A stretch of DNA of 64,000 nt, from assembly GCA_001664505.1 (NCBI GenBank), contig CP011806.1:1984486-2048485 (forward strand), given 5' to 3'. A program made the position numbers and the translations under genes. This document shows, piece after piece, positions 8,680 to 17,210 of this stretch. A model generated the notes under the pieces. The model was not told the origin of the DNA, did no database searches, and saw only the letters and a list, made by a program, of their open reading frames with translations. The stretch comes from Acidobacteria bacterium Mor1 (GTDB taxonomy: Bacteria; Acidobacteriota; Polarisedimenticolia; Polarisedimenticolales; Polarisedimenticolaceae). Within the stretch, counting starts at the first letter, position 1, and each line of letters starts with the position of its first letter.

Positions 8680-9795
8680 GTGCGCATCCAATTTGATTTC
8701 AACAAGTTAGCAGCGAAGACACTCTGCATCCTGACGGTCGCCCTGGCCCTCGGTTCGGCGGCTCCCGCCTCGGCGGAGACCTGGCCCTACCGGTTGGAGA
8801 TCCCCGAGGGGCGAAGGGCGGGCTTCGAGCTCTCCTTCGACGTCGAACACAAGGGCGTGCTGGCCATCGAGGCCGAATGGACCGGCCTCCCGGTGCTGAC
8901 CTTCAAGATCGAACCGCCCAACGGCCTCGGCATCGTGCGCCGGTCGGGTCCGTCGCCCCAGCGGATCGAGGTGCTGGTCGACGAGCGCGGCCTGAGCTCC
9001 AGCGGCCAGTGGAAGCTCTCCATCCAGTCGCTGGCCAACGGCAAGGGTGGGGACGGCATGCTCTGGTTGATGCTGCCCGACGATGCCCCTCCGCCGCCCC
9101 CGCCGGCGTCGGACCCGCCGCTGATCGCCGCGGCCGACGCTCCGGAAACCGCAGCAGCGGAGCCCTGGTTGATGGCCCGGCGCGCTCCCCGCGGCGCCAG
9201 CGAACAGCAGATCCGGATGTTCGACTCGGTGGAACAGCTGCGACAGGAGCTGGTCAGTCCCGAGAACACCCTCGGGCTGGACAACTGCCGCTGGCAGGGA
9301 GACATGCTGCGCTACGTCAGTTACTGGCGTGACCGGATGCACGAGACCGGCGAGATTCCGCCGGTCGCGACCCGCCGCTACCTCAAGCGGGTGGTCGAGG
9401 CGTACCGGGACGTGGAGAAGCTGCGCAACGGCGACGACCCGATCCTCGCAGGCCCGATGCCCGAGCAACGCTCCCGCCAACGTGCCTGGCTGCGCGTGCG
9501 CGGTAAGCGAATCGAGAAGATCGAGCGGGCGCTGGACATGCTGTCCGACGACGTCCGCGACGGCCATGCTCCGGAACTCCGCGAGCAGGACTGGCCGGTG
9601 CGCCTGCTGGCCTGCCTCGCCGCCTGCGAGCGGCATTTCGACCAGCGTCTGCTGATCGGCGAGGAGAAGGCGGACAACCTGGAGCTGACCCTGGCCCAGT
9701 GGGACGCCATCGCCGCGGCGGCCCGCACCCTCGAGACCATGGTCTACCTGGTCGACGAGGGACAGCCCGCCCGGGACGCCGTCGCCGGTCGCTGA
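8680..9795 (+). CDS. exported protein of unknown function
   Basis: The protein has 371 residues and starts with GTG at 8680 behind GAGG (8672-8675). It has a clear Sec signal peptide (about residues 1-32, ending PASA-ET). A beta-rich domain follows (about 35-125), then a Pro/Ala linker with PPPPPPA, and an alpha-helical region from about 170 to the end with regularly spaced Arg/Leu/Asp residues. No family is recognised. It may be a periplasmic binding or scaffold protein, but that is a guess. A weak terminator follows. Confidence 0.7.
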   Translation: MRIQFDFNKLAAKTLCILTVALALGSAAPASAETWPYRLEIPEGRRAGFELSFDVEHKGVLAIEAEWTGLPVLTFKIEPPNGLGIVRRSGPSPQRIEVLVDERGLSSSGQWKLSIQSLANGKGGDGMLWLMLPDDAPPPPPPASDPPLIAAADAPETAAAEPWLMARRAPRGASEQQIRMFDSVEQLRQELVSPENTLGLDNCRWQGDMLRYVSYWRDRMHETGEIPPVATRRYLKRVVEAYRDVEKLRNGDDPILAGPMPEQRSRQRAWLRVRGKRIEKIERALDMLSDDVRDGHAPELREQDWPVRLLACLAACERHFDQRLLIGEEKADNLELTLAQWDAIAAAARTLETMVYLVDEGQPARDAVAGR

Positions 9796-9841
9796 GCCCG
9801 GACGGTAGCCGCCCCCGCCCCACGACAGTTTGGCCGGGAGC

Positions 9842-9870
9842 TTGGCGCTCCCCGGAAGTCGTCGTATGCT
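9842..9870 (+). promoter_or_regulatory. candidate sigma-70-like promoter for the 9944 gene
   Basis: TTGGCG (9842-9847), a 17-base spacer and TATGCT (9865-9870) lie 73 bases before the start of the small membrane protein gene. The -35 element sits in the loop of an imperfect GC hairpin (9834-9855). Confidence 0.35.
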
Positions 9871-9881
9871 CCCGCCAGGTG

Positions 9882-9904
9882 CCGCTCCACCTCGGAGCGG
9901 TTTT
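9882..9904 (+). terminator. weak intrinsic terminator-like hairpin
   Basis: CCGCTCC (9882-9888) pairs with GGAGCGG (9894-9900) around a five-base loop, followed by TTTT. It lies between the 8680 and 9944 genes and downstream of the candidate promoter, so it could also act in the leader of the small gene. Confidence 0.4.
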
Positions 9905-9943
9905 GCGACTCAACCGTCCGAACAAACCAGTCAGGGGGTACCG

Positions 9944-10159
9944 ATGAAGGGACTCGGGGGCTTCATGGTGCTGATGGGCGCCGGATCGTTCGTCTTGAAC
10001 ATGATGGAGCGTGAGTTCACGCTGCTGATGTGGATCGATAACTGGGGCACCACGGTGGGGATGGTCATCCGCATCGCGTTGATCGTCGTCGGCGCCGGCC
10101 TCTGGTTCGCCGGGAAGAAGCAGGAAGACGCCGCTGCCCAGGCCGGAGACGCCGGCTAG
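9944..10159 (+). CDS. small two-helix membrane protein
   Basis: This 71-residue protein has two hydrophobic segments (about residues 4-20 and 36-56) and an Ala/Glu-rich tail. ATG 9944 is preceded by AGGGGG at 9933-9938, a strong ribosome site. No family is recognised. It ends six bases before the start of the next gene. Confidence 0.7.
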   Translation: MKGLGGFMVLMGAGSFVLNMMEREFTLLMWIDNWGTTVGMVIRIALIVVGAGLWFAGKKQEDAAAQAGDAG

Positions 10160-10164
10160 GTCCG

Positions 10165-10992
10165 ATGGCCGTCTGCGAGCGAACAACCGGACGGCGAGCG
10201 CAACGCTGCTCCCCCTCCCGTCGACGCCGGTTCTTGATTCTCGGACTCGCGTTCGCGGTACAGGCTGCCTACCCGTGCGACACCGGGCGGGTCATCGAAC
10301 CGGGCGCCTACACCCTGAAGCGAGCCGTACTGGTGTACGAGGCGACCGCCACGGATGCGGATTTCACCTTCGACGTGTATCGCGCGTGGAAGGGGCCCGA
10401 TCGTGGCCGGGTACGGCTGGATTGGCCGAGGGAAAGGCTGAACGGCTGCGACGGACACTATCCGGTCGTGGCCGGAAAACGCTACCTGCTGACGATCAAC
10501 TGTGGAGAACCGGTCGCAGGAGACCGTTTCGTCTGCAAATCCCGGGCAGAGCTCGTGACCGAAGTTCCGCGCGAGCTCGACCTCTTGACCCACGGTGAGC
10601 CCTTCTACGCGGCGGAGGTGCGGACGGCCATCGGGGAATGGGCAGCCGGTCGAAGAACCCTGGAGGAACTCGCAGCCTGGTCGCGCCAGCGGTTCCGCTT
10701 CGGAGAACCGCAGGACTGGGTTGAGTTCGAAGGCGAGTTCTGGTCTCCGTCTCTCGCCCTGGTTCACCTGGTCGACGATACGGTCAGCTCTGTGCTCGGT
10801 TTCCAGGGTCCGTACGGCTCCCCGAACGACGCGTTTTCGGAAGCCGAACGGCGCTGTTTCGAGCAGGAGTTCCGCGAGTGCGCCCTGCCGTTTATCTACG
10901 ACGGGCTGGTACCCGACCCTGAGATCGATCCCTGGCCGGTGCTCGACGACATCGTCGAAGAGGCCCGCAGCGCCTGCCTCGACCACGAGTGA
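10165..10992 (+). CDS. exported Cys-containing protein, possible TIMP/netrin-like fold
   Basis: This 275-residue protein has an Arg-rich N-terminus and a hydrophobic segment (FLILGLAFAVQA), suggesting export. The region of about 38-135 reads like a netrin/TIMP-type OB domain: a Cys just after the signal, FEATATDADFTFDVYRAWKG-like spacing, then paired cysteines and KRYLLTINCG. The rest, with WEFEGEFWSP-like acidic stretches and three cysteines near the end, is unrecognised. The netrin-like call is inference from pattern. Codon bias is weaker than in its neighbours. Confidence 0.55.
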   Translation: MAVCERTTGRRAQRCSPSRRRRFLILGLAFAVQAAYPCDTGRVIEPGAYTLKRAVLVYEATATDADFTFDVYRAWKGPDRGRVRLDWPRERLNGCDGHYPVVAGKRYLLTINCGEPVAGDRFVCKSRAELVTEVPRELDLLTHGEPFYAAEVRTAIGEWAAGRRTLEELAAWSRQRFRFGEPQDWVEFEGEFWSPSLALVHLVDDTVSSVLGFQGPYGSPNDAFSEAERRCFEQEFRECALPFIYDGLVPDPEIDPWPVLDDIVEEARSACLDHE

Positions 10993-11004
10993 TTCGATCC
11001 CCCG

Positions 11005-11664
11005 CTACTCCACCCGCAGGAAACGGTAGCCGCCGACCTCGCTGCCCCAGACCTGGGTGTCCTCGGCATCGAAGCCCTGGTCCCAGCTGACCATGCCCGT
11101 GGCGCCGATGTCGACCCGGGTCGTGGCGTAGGACGCGCCGCGCAGGGCGCTCTTGCAGAGGTTGCCCAGGGTGCCCCCGACGACACGGTCGCCGGCGAAC
11201 TTGAGCAAGACCTCACACCCGGTGCGGTAGGTCAACGAGTCCGGCGTCGCGTCCTGGAACCGCTGGGGGTCCTGCCAGGCGCCGACGTAGGCCTCGGGGC
11301 CGTCCAGTTCGAAGATGCGGCTCTCCATCACCTCGTCGGACAGCCGGGTCAACCGGTAGATCCTCTGGCGGTAGGGACTCTCGGGAGCCGATGCGGCAGC
11401 CTGCTCGACGTAGAGCCAGAACGCATCCTCACGCTCGGGCCAGACCCGGGCGACGTGGAGCTGGATGTGGAAGAAGCGGTCGTCGTCGATCGACTGCTGC
11501 TCGCTGCTGAAGGAACCGCTCATCCACTCGACGAGCTGCGCCAGACCCGCGTCTTCGGTCTGGGCGGGTTCCGGCGCGGGCTCCGGAGCGGTCGTGCCGC
11601 CTCCCCCGCCGCCGCAGGCAGCCAGAATCAACAGCAACCCAGCAAGCCATGCCACACGCTTCAT
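11005..11664 (-). CDS. CpcT/CpeT-family lipoprotein
   Basis: This 219-residue protein begins with a lipoprotein signal (ILAAC, Cys17) and a Gly/Pro linker. The rest follows the CpeT/CpcT pattern: WMSGSFSSEQQ, a FHIQLHVARVWP strand, LYVEQAAAS, PYRQRIYRL, and the later GCEVLL and YATTRV stretches. In cyanobacteria these proteins attach bilins to phycobiliproteins. Homologues in non-phototrophs are known only by sequence, so bilin chemistry here is unproven. It lies 33 bases after the RidA gene on the same strand. Confidence 0.8.
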   Translation of the reverse strand: MKRVAWLAGLLLILAACGGGGGGTTAPEPAPEPAQTEDAGLAQLVEWMSGSFSSEQQSIDDDRFFHIQLHVARVWPEREDAFWLYVEQAAASAPESPYRQRIYRLTRLSDEVMESRIFELDGPEAYVGAWQDPQRFQDATPDSLTYRTGCEVLLKFAGDRVVGGTLGNLCKSALRGASYATTRVDIGATGMVSWDQGFDAEDTQVWGSEVGGYRFLRVE

Positions 11665-11697
11665 CGCATCCTCCTCGCCGCAACGGGCGCGAGCAGT

Positions 11698-12102
11698 CTA
11701 ACCCTCGGCGCCGTCTCGGAGGAGGGCTTCCGCCTCGAACTCGACCCGCCAGTCCGGATCGATCAGTTTGCCGATACCGATCATCGTCGCCACCGGCTTG
11801 ATCTCGGCGAAGAACTCGCCGTGAACCCGGCCGACCGCTTCCCAGTCCTCGATGTGGGTCAGGAACATCCGTGTCCGCACCACGTCCCGAGCGCTGCCGC
11901 CCAGCTGCTCGATCGCCTCGATCATGATCTCGAAGCAGCGGCGGGCCTGGGCCGCGGGGTCTCCGACACCGACGGTCTTGCCGTCGGGACCGATCGGCGC
12001 CGTCCCGGCAACCTCGATGCGGTCGCCGATGCGTAGAGCCCGGCAGAATCCGAACTGCTCTTCATAGGGACTGGCACTGGTGATCCGGCGCGTCTCGGAC
12101 AT
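11698..12102 (-). CDS. RidA (YjgF/YER057c/UK114) family protein
   Basis: The protein has 134 residues, the usual size. Family features include the N-terminal PYEEQFGFCRALRIGDRIEVAGTAP-type region, the aggregation of GD/A residues around QARRCFEIM, VVRTRMFLTHIEDW, and a final FEAEALL. True RidA needs an Arg in this VVRTRMFLTHIEDW stretch, and one is present. RidA enzymes hydrolyse reactive 2-aminoacrylate and related imines. The variant here lacks the exact C-terminal motif of archetypal RidA, so it may belong to an Rid1-7 subgroup. Confidence 0.88.
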   Translation of the reverse strand: MSETRRITSASPYEEQFGFCRALRIGDRIEVAGTAPIGPDGKTVGVGDPAAQARRCFEIMIEAIEQLGGSARDVVRTRMFLTHIEDWEAVGRVHGEFFAEIKPVATMIGIGKLIDPDWRVEFEAEALLRDGAEG

Positions 12103-12135
12103 GAGCAGCGAACCTCGTTCGAATGGCCGGCGAAA

Positions 12136-15100
12136 CTACCGGCTGCGATCGTAGCAGACCGCATTCGACGGCAGTTCGGCGCACAGGCCGGCAATCGTCT
12201 CGGTCAAGGACACCTCCTCGAGGCCGGAGAGTCCTGCAGCGTCGGTCGCTCGCCCCGTGAAGACCAGGTCCGCGCCACTCCCTGACGCGCTGGCGCCCCG
12301 CAGTTGGAGCTCGTCGCCGAGTTCGTAGCGTGTGACCAGCGGTCCCGGGCGTGAGACCAGAGCCAGCGTTACCGACGGCTCCGGAGACAACCGGAGCGCA
12401 CCCCGATGCGCGACCTGCTCCCAATAGCCTCGAATGGTCATCTCGTCAGGACCGCTCAGATGCACCTGGGGCGGGGCTGAGGACCATTGAACGCCGATCG
12501 CGTATTCGTCGCCCGGCTGGTAACCAACCACCGCATTCAGAGCACCGGCCGGAAGGCGCAGTTCTCGCTGGGCGGGCAACGCTCCGTCGCAAAGATCCGA
12601 CGCCCCGGCCAGAACATCCCAGCGCCGGGTGACTACCCGCGACTCGGGAACCGGCTGGAGCGCCAGCGAAATCTCAGGCGGAGTCCGGTCGACCACCTCC
12701 AGAGGCTCCGTGGTTCGAGAGATCGCTCCCAGGCGATCCTCTACCTCCAGGGTCACCGAGTGCAGCCCCTTGTCCAGTTCCAGCTCGAGCTCCGGCCCGC
12801 GACCGAGGGCAACCTCATCGAGGCTCCAGGACCAGGCCGCAAGGTCATCGCGGGTCCCCGATGAAGAGTCCGGATCCGTGGACCGGCGACCATCCAACCT
12901 GACCGGCGTCCCCTCCGCAGAGGCGCACTCGATGAGCCCTGTCGGTGCAAAGTCCGCCTGGGGCGGCCGGTTCATCGACGGGTCCCGGGCGATCAGCACC
13001 TCACGGCGACGGTAGGAATCCGCCAGCCGAGAACCGGCGACGAAGCCGTGCCGCAGGGTTTCGGCCTCGCCCAGAGGTATCGCTCCGGCGGCCTGGTAGC
13101 CACCGTCAGGAAAGCCCAGCATCAGAACGCCATCGCGAAACTCGTAAAACGCCTTGTCGTCGCTACGAGGCGTGTAGCCGGGGCGGGCGAAGTATTCCTC
13201 GGACTCCCAGACACGTTTCGGCGTGTCCGAGGTGAGGTCGTACATCACGGTCTTCCAACCGCCCCAGGTCCAGCGCCAGAAGACGGCCTGCTCTCCCCTC
13301 CCGGATCCGTAGACGAGCCCGGGTGACCAGTAGAAGAACACCGGAGACGGCTCGCCGGGATCTCCCAGCGGCTCGCCGCTGACTGCGTCGAGCATCACCG
13401 GAACGAACCCCGCCACCGAACCTCGAACCCCCATCACGGCGTTCCCTCGCCGGGCCAGTCGGGCAAACGCATAGCCCTCGGCTCTCCATCGAACTCCGGG
13501 AGGGGCGCCTGCGGGCAGGTCGACCACGGCGAGCACGCCGTCGAACCAGATCGATCCCCATGAGACCAGCGCCGAGCGCTCGTCCGGCGCGAGCTCCAAC
13601 TCGAATGCGTCTCCACCGAGGGCTAGCTTGCGGCGGCTCCCATCCAGGTCCGTGGTGATCACATTGAACGGATACCTGGTCAGGGCGATCACCCTCCCGT
13701 CCCGGGTCAAGGCCAGATCGGAGATCGATCCGTCGCCTGGATCGAGATAGCTCCGGCGCCGCAGTTCGACCCGTCCGTCGCGAATCTCGAACAGTTCGAA
13801 ACCGCTACGGGCTTGAACCACGAAGAAATCCCCGGCCGCCATGACCCGCGGTTTGGTGTAGCGGCCGGTACTACGTTCCAGCCCGGTCTCGGCGATGACG
13901 CTCCCATCGGACCCGTCGAGCACCACCAGGGCGTTGACGTTCGGATCGACCAACACCACGTAGCGCCCGGCGACCGTCGCCATCCCGACGATCTCGAAGG
14001 GACTGACATGGTCGAGAGAACCGAGATACTCTGCCGGAGCCGGGGCATTCCAGGAGAGCAGGTCGATGAACGCCTGGCCGCCGATCCGGAAATCCTCGAA
14101 GAACCTCTTCAGACGCAGAGCGGCAACCCGAAGTCCGTCTCCTTGATCGAGAAGCGCAATCGCCGAGGCGGGTTCGGGCCCCTGGCTCCATCGGGCGATA
14201 GTCTCCCCATCGTCGAGATCGACGAGCAGCAACTCCGGAACATCGGGATCGGCCAACGCGATCCATGGACGGCCGGGTACGGTTCGGATGGTCGACAGCG
14301 CCCGCGGGACGGACGGGATGTTGACGTGAATGTCCGTATCGATCTCCCAGCGGAGCCGAGGCACGGCGGCATCTGCGAGATCGAGTAGCCGGGTCCCTCC
14401 AGGCTCGGAAATCAGCAGATGGGTCCGTTCTTCGAATTCGATGAACCGGTATTGCGCGAAACGCGACAACCCATTGATCGCATGAAGCGGTTCTCCGTCG
14501 CGGATCCGGATGAGCTGCAACTCCTCTTGACCCTTGGCCAGGGCCAGCTCGCCGCGAGAGTCGATGGCGACGACCTGATCCGACGATCCTGGGAGCAAGG
14601 GCGAGGACAACTCGACCGGATTCGCCGGATCTTCGAGGCTCCAGAACCTGAGTCGCGCGGGCGAAGGGGAGCGCGGCCGCTCGGTCCAACCGAGAACCTC
14701 GGATGCTCCGCTCCCTCCGATAGCCGCGCTCCAGATGTCGTCCTCCGGAACGAACTCTCGCCGCACATGCCCGTTGGTCACGTCCACAAGCCGCGCGCAG
14801 TCCCTACCGAAGACGAAACCGACGCTACCGCGGGGAGCAAGGACGGTCGGCCGCTCGCAGATTTCGAAGGTGGAGATTCGCTCGGGCCGATCAGGATCCG
14901 AGAGATCGTAGACGTGGCTCGGGGCGGGGTCCTGATAGGAGGCTTGCTGGTAGTCGACCACCAGCAGATTTCGATCGGGCCCGGTGATCCCGGCGTCCCA
15001 GAACCGCTGCAGAGAGCCGTCAGGATTGCCCAGGGAGTCCGAAAACCGGAGCTCACCCGTGGTATCGAAGATCAGGAGGGAAGCATCGCGGGTCGCGAGC

Positions 15101-15336
15101 ACGAAACGGCCGGCGACCTGTTCGAACACGAGGGCATCGGTCGCGATCGGCGGCGGGAGGCGCACACGCAAGGCCTCAACCAGGACTTCGCTGGCCGCGA
15201 CCTCGGACGGGACGGCAGATTCCATCGCCCTTCGGGCGTGGGCCGAGACCTCGTCGGAGAGAGACTCCGGTGGCGCGGCTCCAAGCGCCGGCAAGGCCGG
15301 CAAGCACAGGAAGAGAAACGCTTGGCGCAAGTTCAT
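12136..15336 (-). CDS. large exported beta-propeller protein with PKD domain
   Basis: The protein has 1066 residues, with a Sec signal peptide (about 1-20, ending LGAAPPE). Residues of about 50-770 form repeated short strand motifs such as LLVVDYQQ, SVIAETGLERS and DGRVIALTRYP, typical of one or two WD40/PQQ-like propellers. At about residue 800 a PKD domain begins (PPQADFAPTG, LDGRRSTDPDSSSGTRDD, WSWSLDE), followed by Ig-like strands to the end. It is probably a secreted or cell-surface protein. Codon bias is softer than in flanking genes. It heads a leftward run with RidA and CpeT-like genes (33-base gaps). Confidence 0.75.
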   Translation of the reverse strand: MNLRQAFLFLCLPALPALGAAPPESLSDEVSAHARRAMESAVPSEVAASEVLVEALRVRLPPPIATDALVFEQVAGRFVLATRDASLLIFDTTGELRFSDSLGNPDGSLQRFWDAGITGPDRNLLVVDYQQASYQDPAPSHVYDLSDPDRPERISTFEICERPTVLAPRGSVGFVFGRDCARLVDVTNGHVRREFVPEDDIWSAAIGGSGASEVLGWTERPRSPSPARLRFWSLEDPANPVELSSPLLPGSSDQVVAIDSRGELALAKGQEELQLIRIRDGEPLHAINGLSRFAQYRFIEFEERTHLLISEPGGTRLLDLADAAVPRLRWEIDTDIHVNIPSVPRALSTIRTVPGRPWIALADPDVPELLLVDLDDGETIARWSQGPEPASAIALLDQGDGLRVAALRLKRFFEDFRIGGQAFIDLLSWNAPAPAEYLGSLDHVSPFEIVGMATVAGRYVVLVDPNVNALVVLDGSDGSVIAETGLERSTGRYTKPRVMAAGDFFVVQARSGFELFEIRDGRVELRRRSYLDPGDGSISDLALTRDGRVIALTRYPFNVITTDLDGSRRKLALGGDAFELELAPDERSALVSWGSIWFDGVLAVVDLPAGAPPGVRWRAEGYAFARLARRGNAVMGVRGSVAGFVPVMLDAVSGEPLGDPGEPSPVFFYWSPGLVYGSGRGEQAVFWRWTWGGWKTVMYDLTSDTPKRVWESEEYFARPGYTPRSDDKAFYEFRDGVLMLGFPDGGYQAAGAIPLGEAETLRHGFVAGSRLADSYRRREVLIARDPSMNRPPQADFAPTGLIECASAEGTPVRLDGRRSTDPDSSSGTRDDLAAWSWSLDEVALGRGPELELELDKGLHSVTLEVEDRLGAISRTTEPLEVVDRTPPEISLALQPVPESRVVTRRWDVLAGASDLCDGALPAQRELRLPAGALNAVVGYQPGDEYAIGVQWSSAPPQVHLSGPDEMTIRGYWEQVAHRGALRLSPEPSVTLALVSRPGPLVTRYELGDELQLRGASASGSGADLVFTGRATDAAGLSGLEEVSLTETIAGLCAELPSNAVCYDRSR

Positions 15337-15434
15337 CGACTTCCCCCCTTGGAAGTGAACGTTGCGCCCAGTCTAGTCGTCCCTGCTCTCAGACCGAAAC
15401 ATCCGAGCCGACAGTTTCCCCGGGGAACCGTGGA

Positions 15435-16052
15435 TCAATCCCGCTCGGCCAGTTTTCGCTCGAGCTCCTCGATCCGCCGATGAAGCGGCGCCACGGCAGC
15501 CTGCACCTCGGCCTCGGTGAACCGCGGCTGGATATGCTGGGGACAGTTGGCGTCCCAGGCCTCGACGTCGAACAGCATCACCTGCTCGGGCCGGCCCGGA
15601 TAGTCCTCGTCGACGACCCGGGCCAGAAGCTTCGCGTCGTTCTCCACCACCCGCACCCGGCCCCAGATCTTGATCCGCCTGCGGTTCGGGTAGTCCATCA
15701 GGAACAGGAACGCCTTGGGGTTTTCGGCGAAGTTCCCCTGGGAGATGTACTGACGGTTCCCGACGAAGTCGGCGAAGGCCAGGGTCTTGTCGTCGAGCAC
15801 CTTGAGAAATCCGGGGATGCCTCCCCGATGCTGGATGTAGGGCTGGCCGTCGGCGGAGGCGGAGCCCAGGTAGAACGAATCCCGCTGGGCCAGGAACCCG
15901 GCCAGGTCCGGCGTCACCCGGTCTGACCAACCTCGCGTCTGCTCCATCCGGCCGTAGCTTTGCCGGGAGCCCTTGCGCTCCTGAATCTCCTTGACCTTGG
16001 CGCTGAAGGCGATGTCGCTGGTGTACTTCCGCGTGCCGCTTCGCTCGCTCAT
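15435..16052 (-). CDS. pyridoxamine 5'-phosphate oxidase-fold flavoprotein
   Basis: The product has 205 residues. PPOX-fold features are DSFYLGSASADGQPYIQHRGG, LAFADFVGNRQYISQGN and KAFLFLMDYPNRRRIKIWGR, which supply FMN-binding strands, and a C-terminal coiled tail (RRIEELERKL). The family includes FMN- and F420-dependent reductases and general stress proteins. The ATG at 16052 has GGAGGA five bases upstream; the longer in-frame extension runs into the divergent TPR gene and is rejected. Confidence 0.88.
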   Translation of the reverse strand: MSERSGTRKYTSDIAFSAKVKEIQERKGSRQSYGRMEQTRGWSDRVTPDLAGFLAQRDSFYLGSASADGQPYIQHRGGIPGFLKVLDDKTLAFADFVGNRQYISQGNFAENPKAFLFLMDYPNRRRIKIWGRVRVVENDAKLLARVVDEDYPGRPEQVMLFDVEAWDANCPQHIQPRFTEAEVQAAVAPLHRRIEELERKLAERD

Positions 16053-16127
16053 GCTCTCCTCCGGGGTCGTCGTCGGAGTGGCTGGAACAGCCGGGAGGCG
16101 TTTCCTATTCCGGCTATCATCGCCGGC

Positions 16128-17036
16128 ATGTCCGAGCACCTGGAGCATGCCCGCATCGCCTTCGACCGGGGCAACCTCGAGAGTGCCGTCGAGGCGGTAC
16201 GCCGGGCCCTGGCCGAGGACCCGGATATCTCCGAGGGGCATGCCCTGATGGCCCTGTGCCTGCTGGCGAAAAGCGAACTGGGGCCGGCCACCTGTTCGGC
16301 GGTCACGGCACTGACCCTCGACCCGGACTCCCCCGCCGCCCACTTCGTGATGAGCTGGATCTGGCTCTCCCGGGGCCGGCTGCGGGACGCGGCGACCCAG
16401 ATCGAACAGCTCTTCGCCCTCGACCCGGGAGTCGCCGACAACTACAGCCTGCGAGCGGAGCTTCACCGCCTGCGGGACGACGAAGAGGCCTGCCTCGCCG
16501 ACCTGACCCGGGCGCTGGAGCTCGAACCGGAGAACGCCCTGCGTCTGGCCGAACTCGGAGAGTGTCACCTGCGCCGGGGAGAACTCGCCGTGGCCCGGCG
16601 CCATGCCGACGACGCCCTGGGCCGCGATCCCGAGAACACCCATGCCATGGTGTTGCTCGGCAACCTGGAACTACGGGCCGGCCGCACCTTTGAAGCCCAG
16701 GAACTCGCCCTCGACGCGTTGCGTATCGGCGTTGCCGGCGGAGGCGCGCTCGAGCTGCTGATCTCCGCCAAGATGCGCCGCAACAAGTTGACCGGCGTCT
16801 GGTGGCGCAGCGCCGCCTGGTTCGACGGGCTCGGCCTGAAGCGGCAGGTGCTCTACGGCAGCCTGGCGGGAATCGCCTACGTGATCGCGGCGCTGATCGC
16901 CAAGAGCTTCGGGCTCGACAAGCTGGTGCACGGAGTCTTCTGGGGGCTCGTGATCTACGGCGTGGCCTCGAGTTCACTCTTCGACACCCTGCTGGAACGT
17001 GAACTCAAGGACGTGAAGCTCGACCCGAAGTTCTGA
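16128..17036 (+). CDS. TPR protein with C-terminal membrane anchor
   Basis: This protein has 302 residues with six or so tetratricopeptide repeats in residues 1-225 (for example FDRGNLESAVEAVRRAL, RRGELAVARRHADDAL). Two hydrophobic helices near the C-terminus (about 245-265 and 268-290) would leave the repeats in the cytoplasm or the periplasm. It has no signal peptide. Repeats of this kind hold protein partners; no enzyme domain is present. It runs divergently from the PPOX gene (75 bases between). Confidence 0.8.
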   Translation: MSEHLEHARIAFDRGNLESAVEAVRRALAEDPDISEGHALMALCLLAKSELGPATCSAVTALTLDPDSPAAHFVMSWIWLSRGRLRDAATQIEQLFALDPGVADNYSLRAELHRLRDDEEACLADLTRALELEPENALRLAELGECHLRRGELAVARRHADDALGRDPENTHAMVLLGNLELRAGRTFEAQELALDALRIGVAGGGALELLISAKMRRNKLTGVWWRSAAWFDGLGLKRQVLYGSLAGIAYVIAALIAKSFGLDKLVHGVFWGLVIYGVASSSLFDTLLERELKDVKLDPKF

Positions 17037-17156
17037 CCGGAATCCCGACAGCTTCGAATTGCTAAAGCACATCCGGGCAGAAAGCCTGCAAACCCCTTCG
17101 ACAGCTTGCCCCGGCCTGAAGCGGCGCCACATGTTGGCCCCTGTCTGCGAAGTCAT

Positions 17157-17173
17157 GTCCTTGAACGAAGGAC
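17157..17173 (+). other. small inverted repeat before the 17211 gene
   Basis: GTCCTT (17157-17162) and AAGGAC (17168-17173) form a six-base-pair hairpin around GAACG, 38 bases before the P-domain gene. It could be an operator or a leader hairpin; there is no T-tract. Confidence 0.3.
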
Positions 17174-17210
17174 ACGGTCAACGCACGAGGCAAGGACCGG
17201 CTAATCGACG

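Noticed and set aside
11005-11664. Evidence for phototrophy
   Set aside because: A CpeT-like lipoprotein alone is found in non-phototrophs; no photosystem or phycobilisome gene is in the window.
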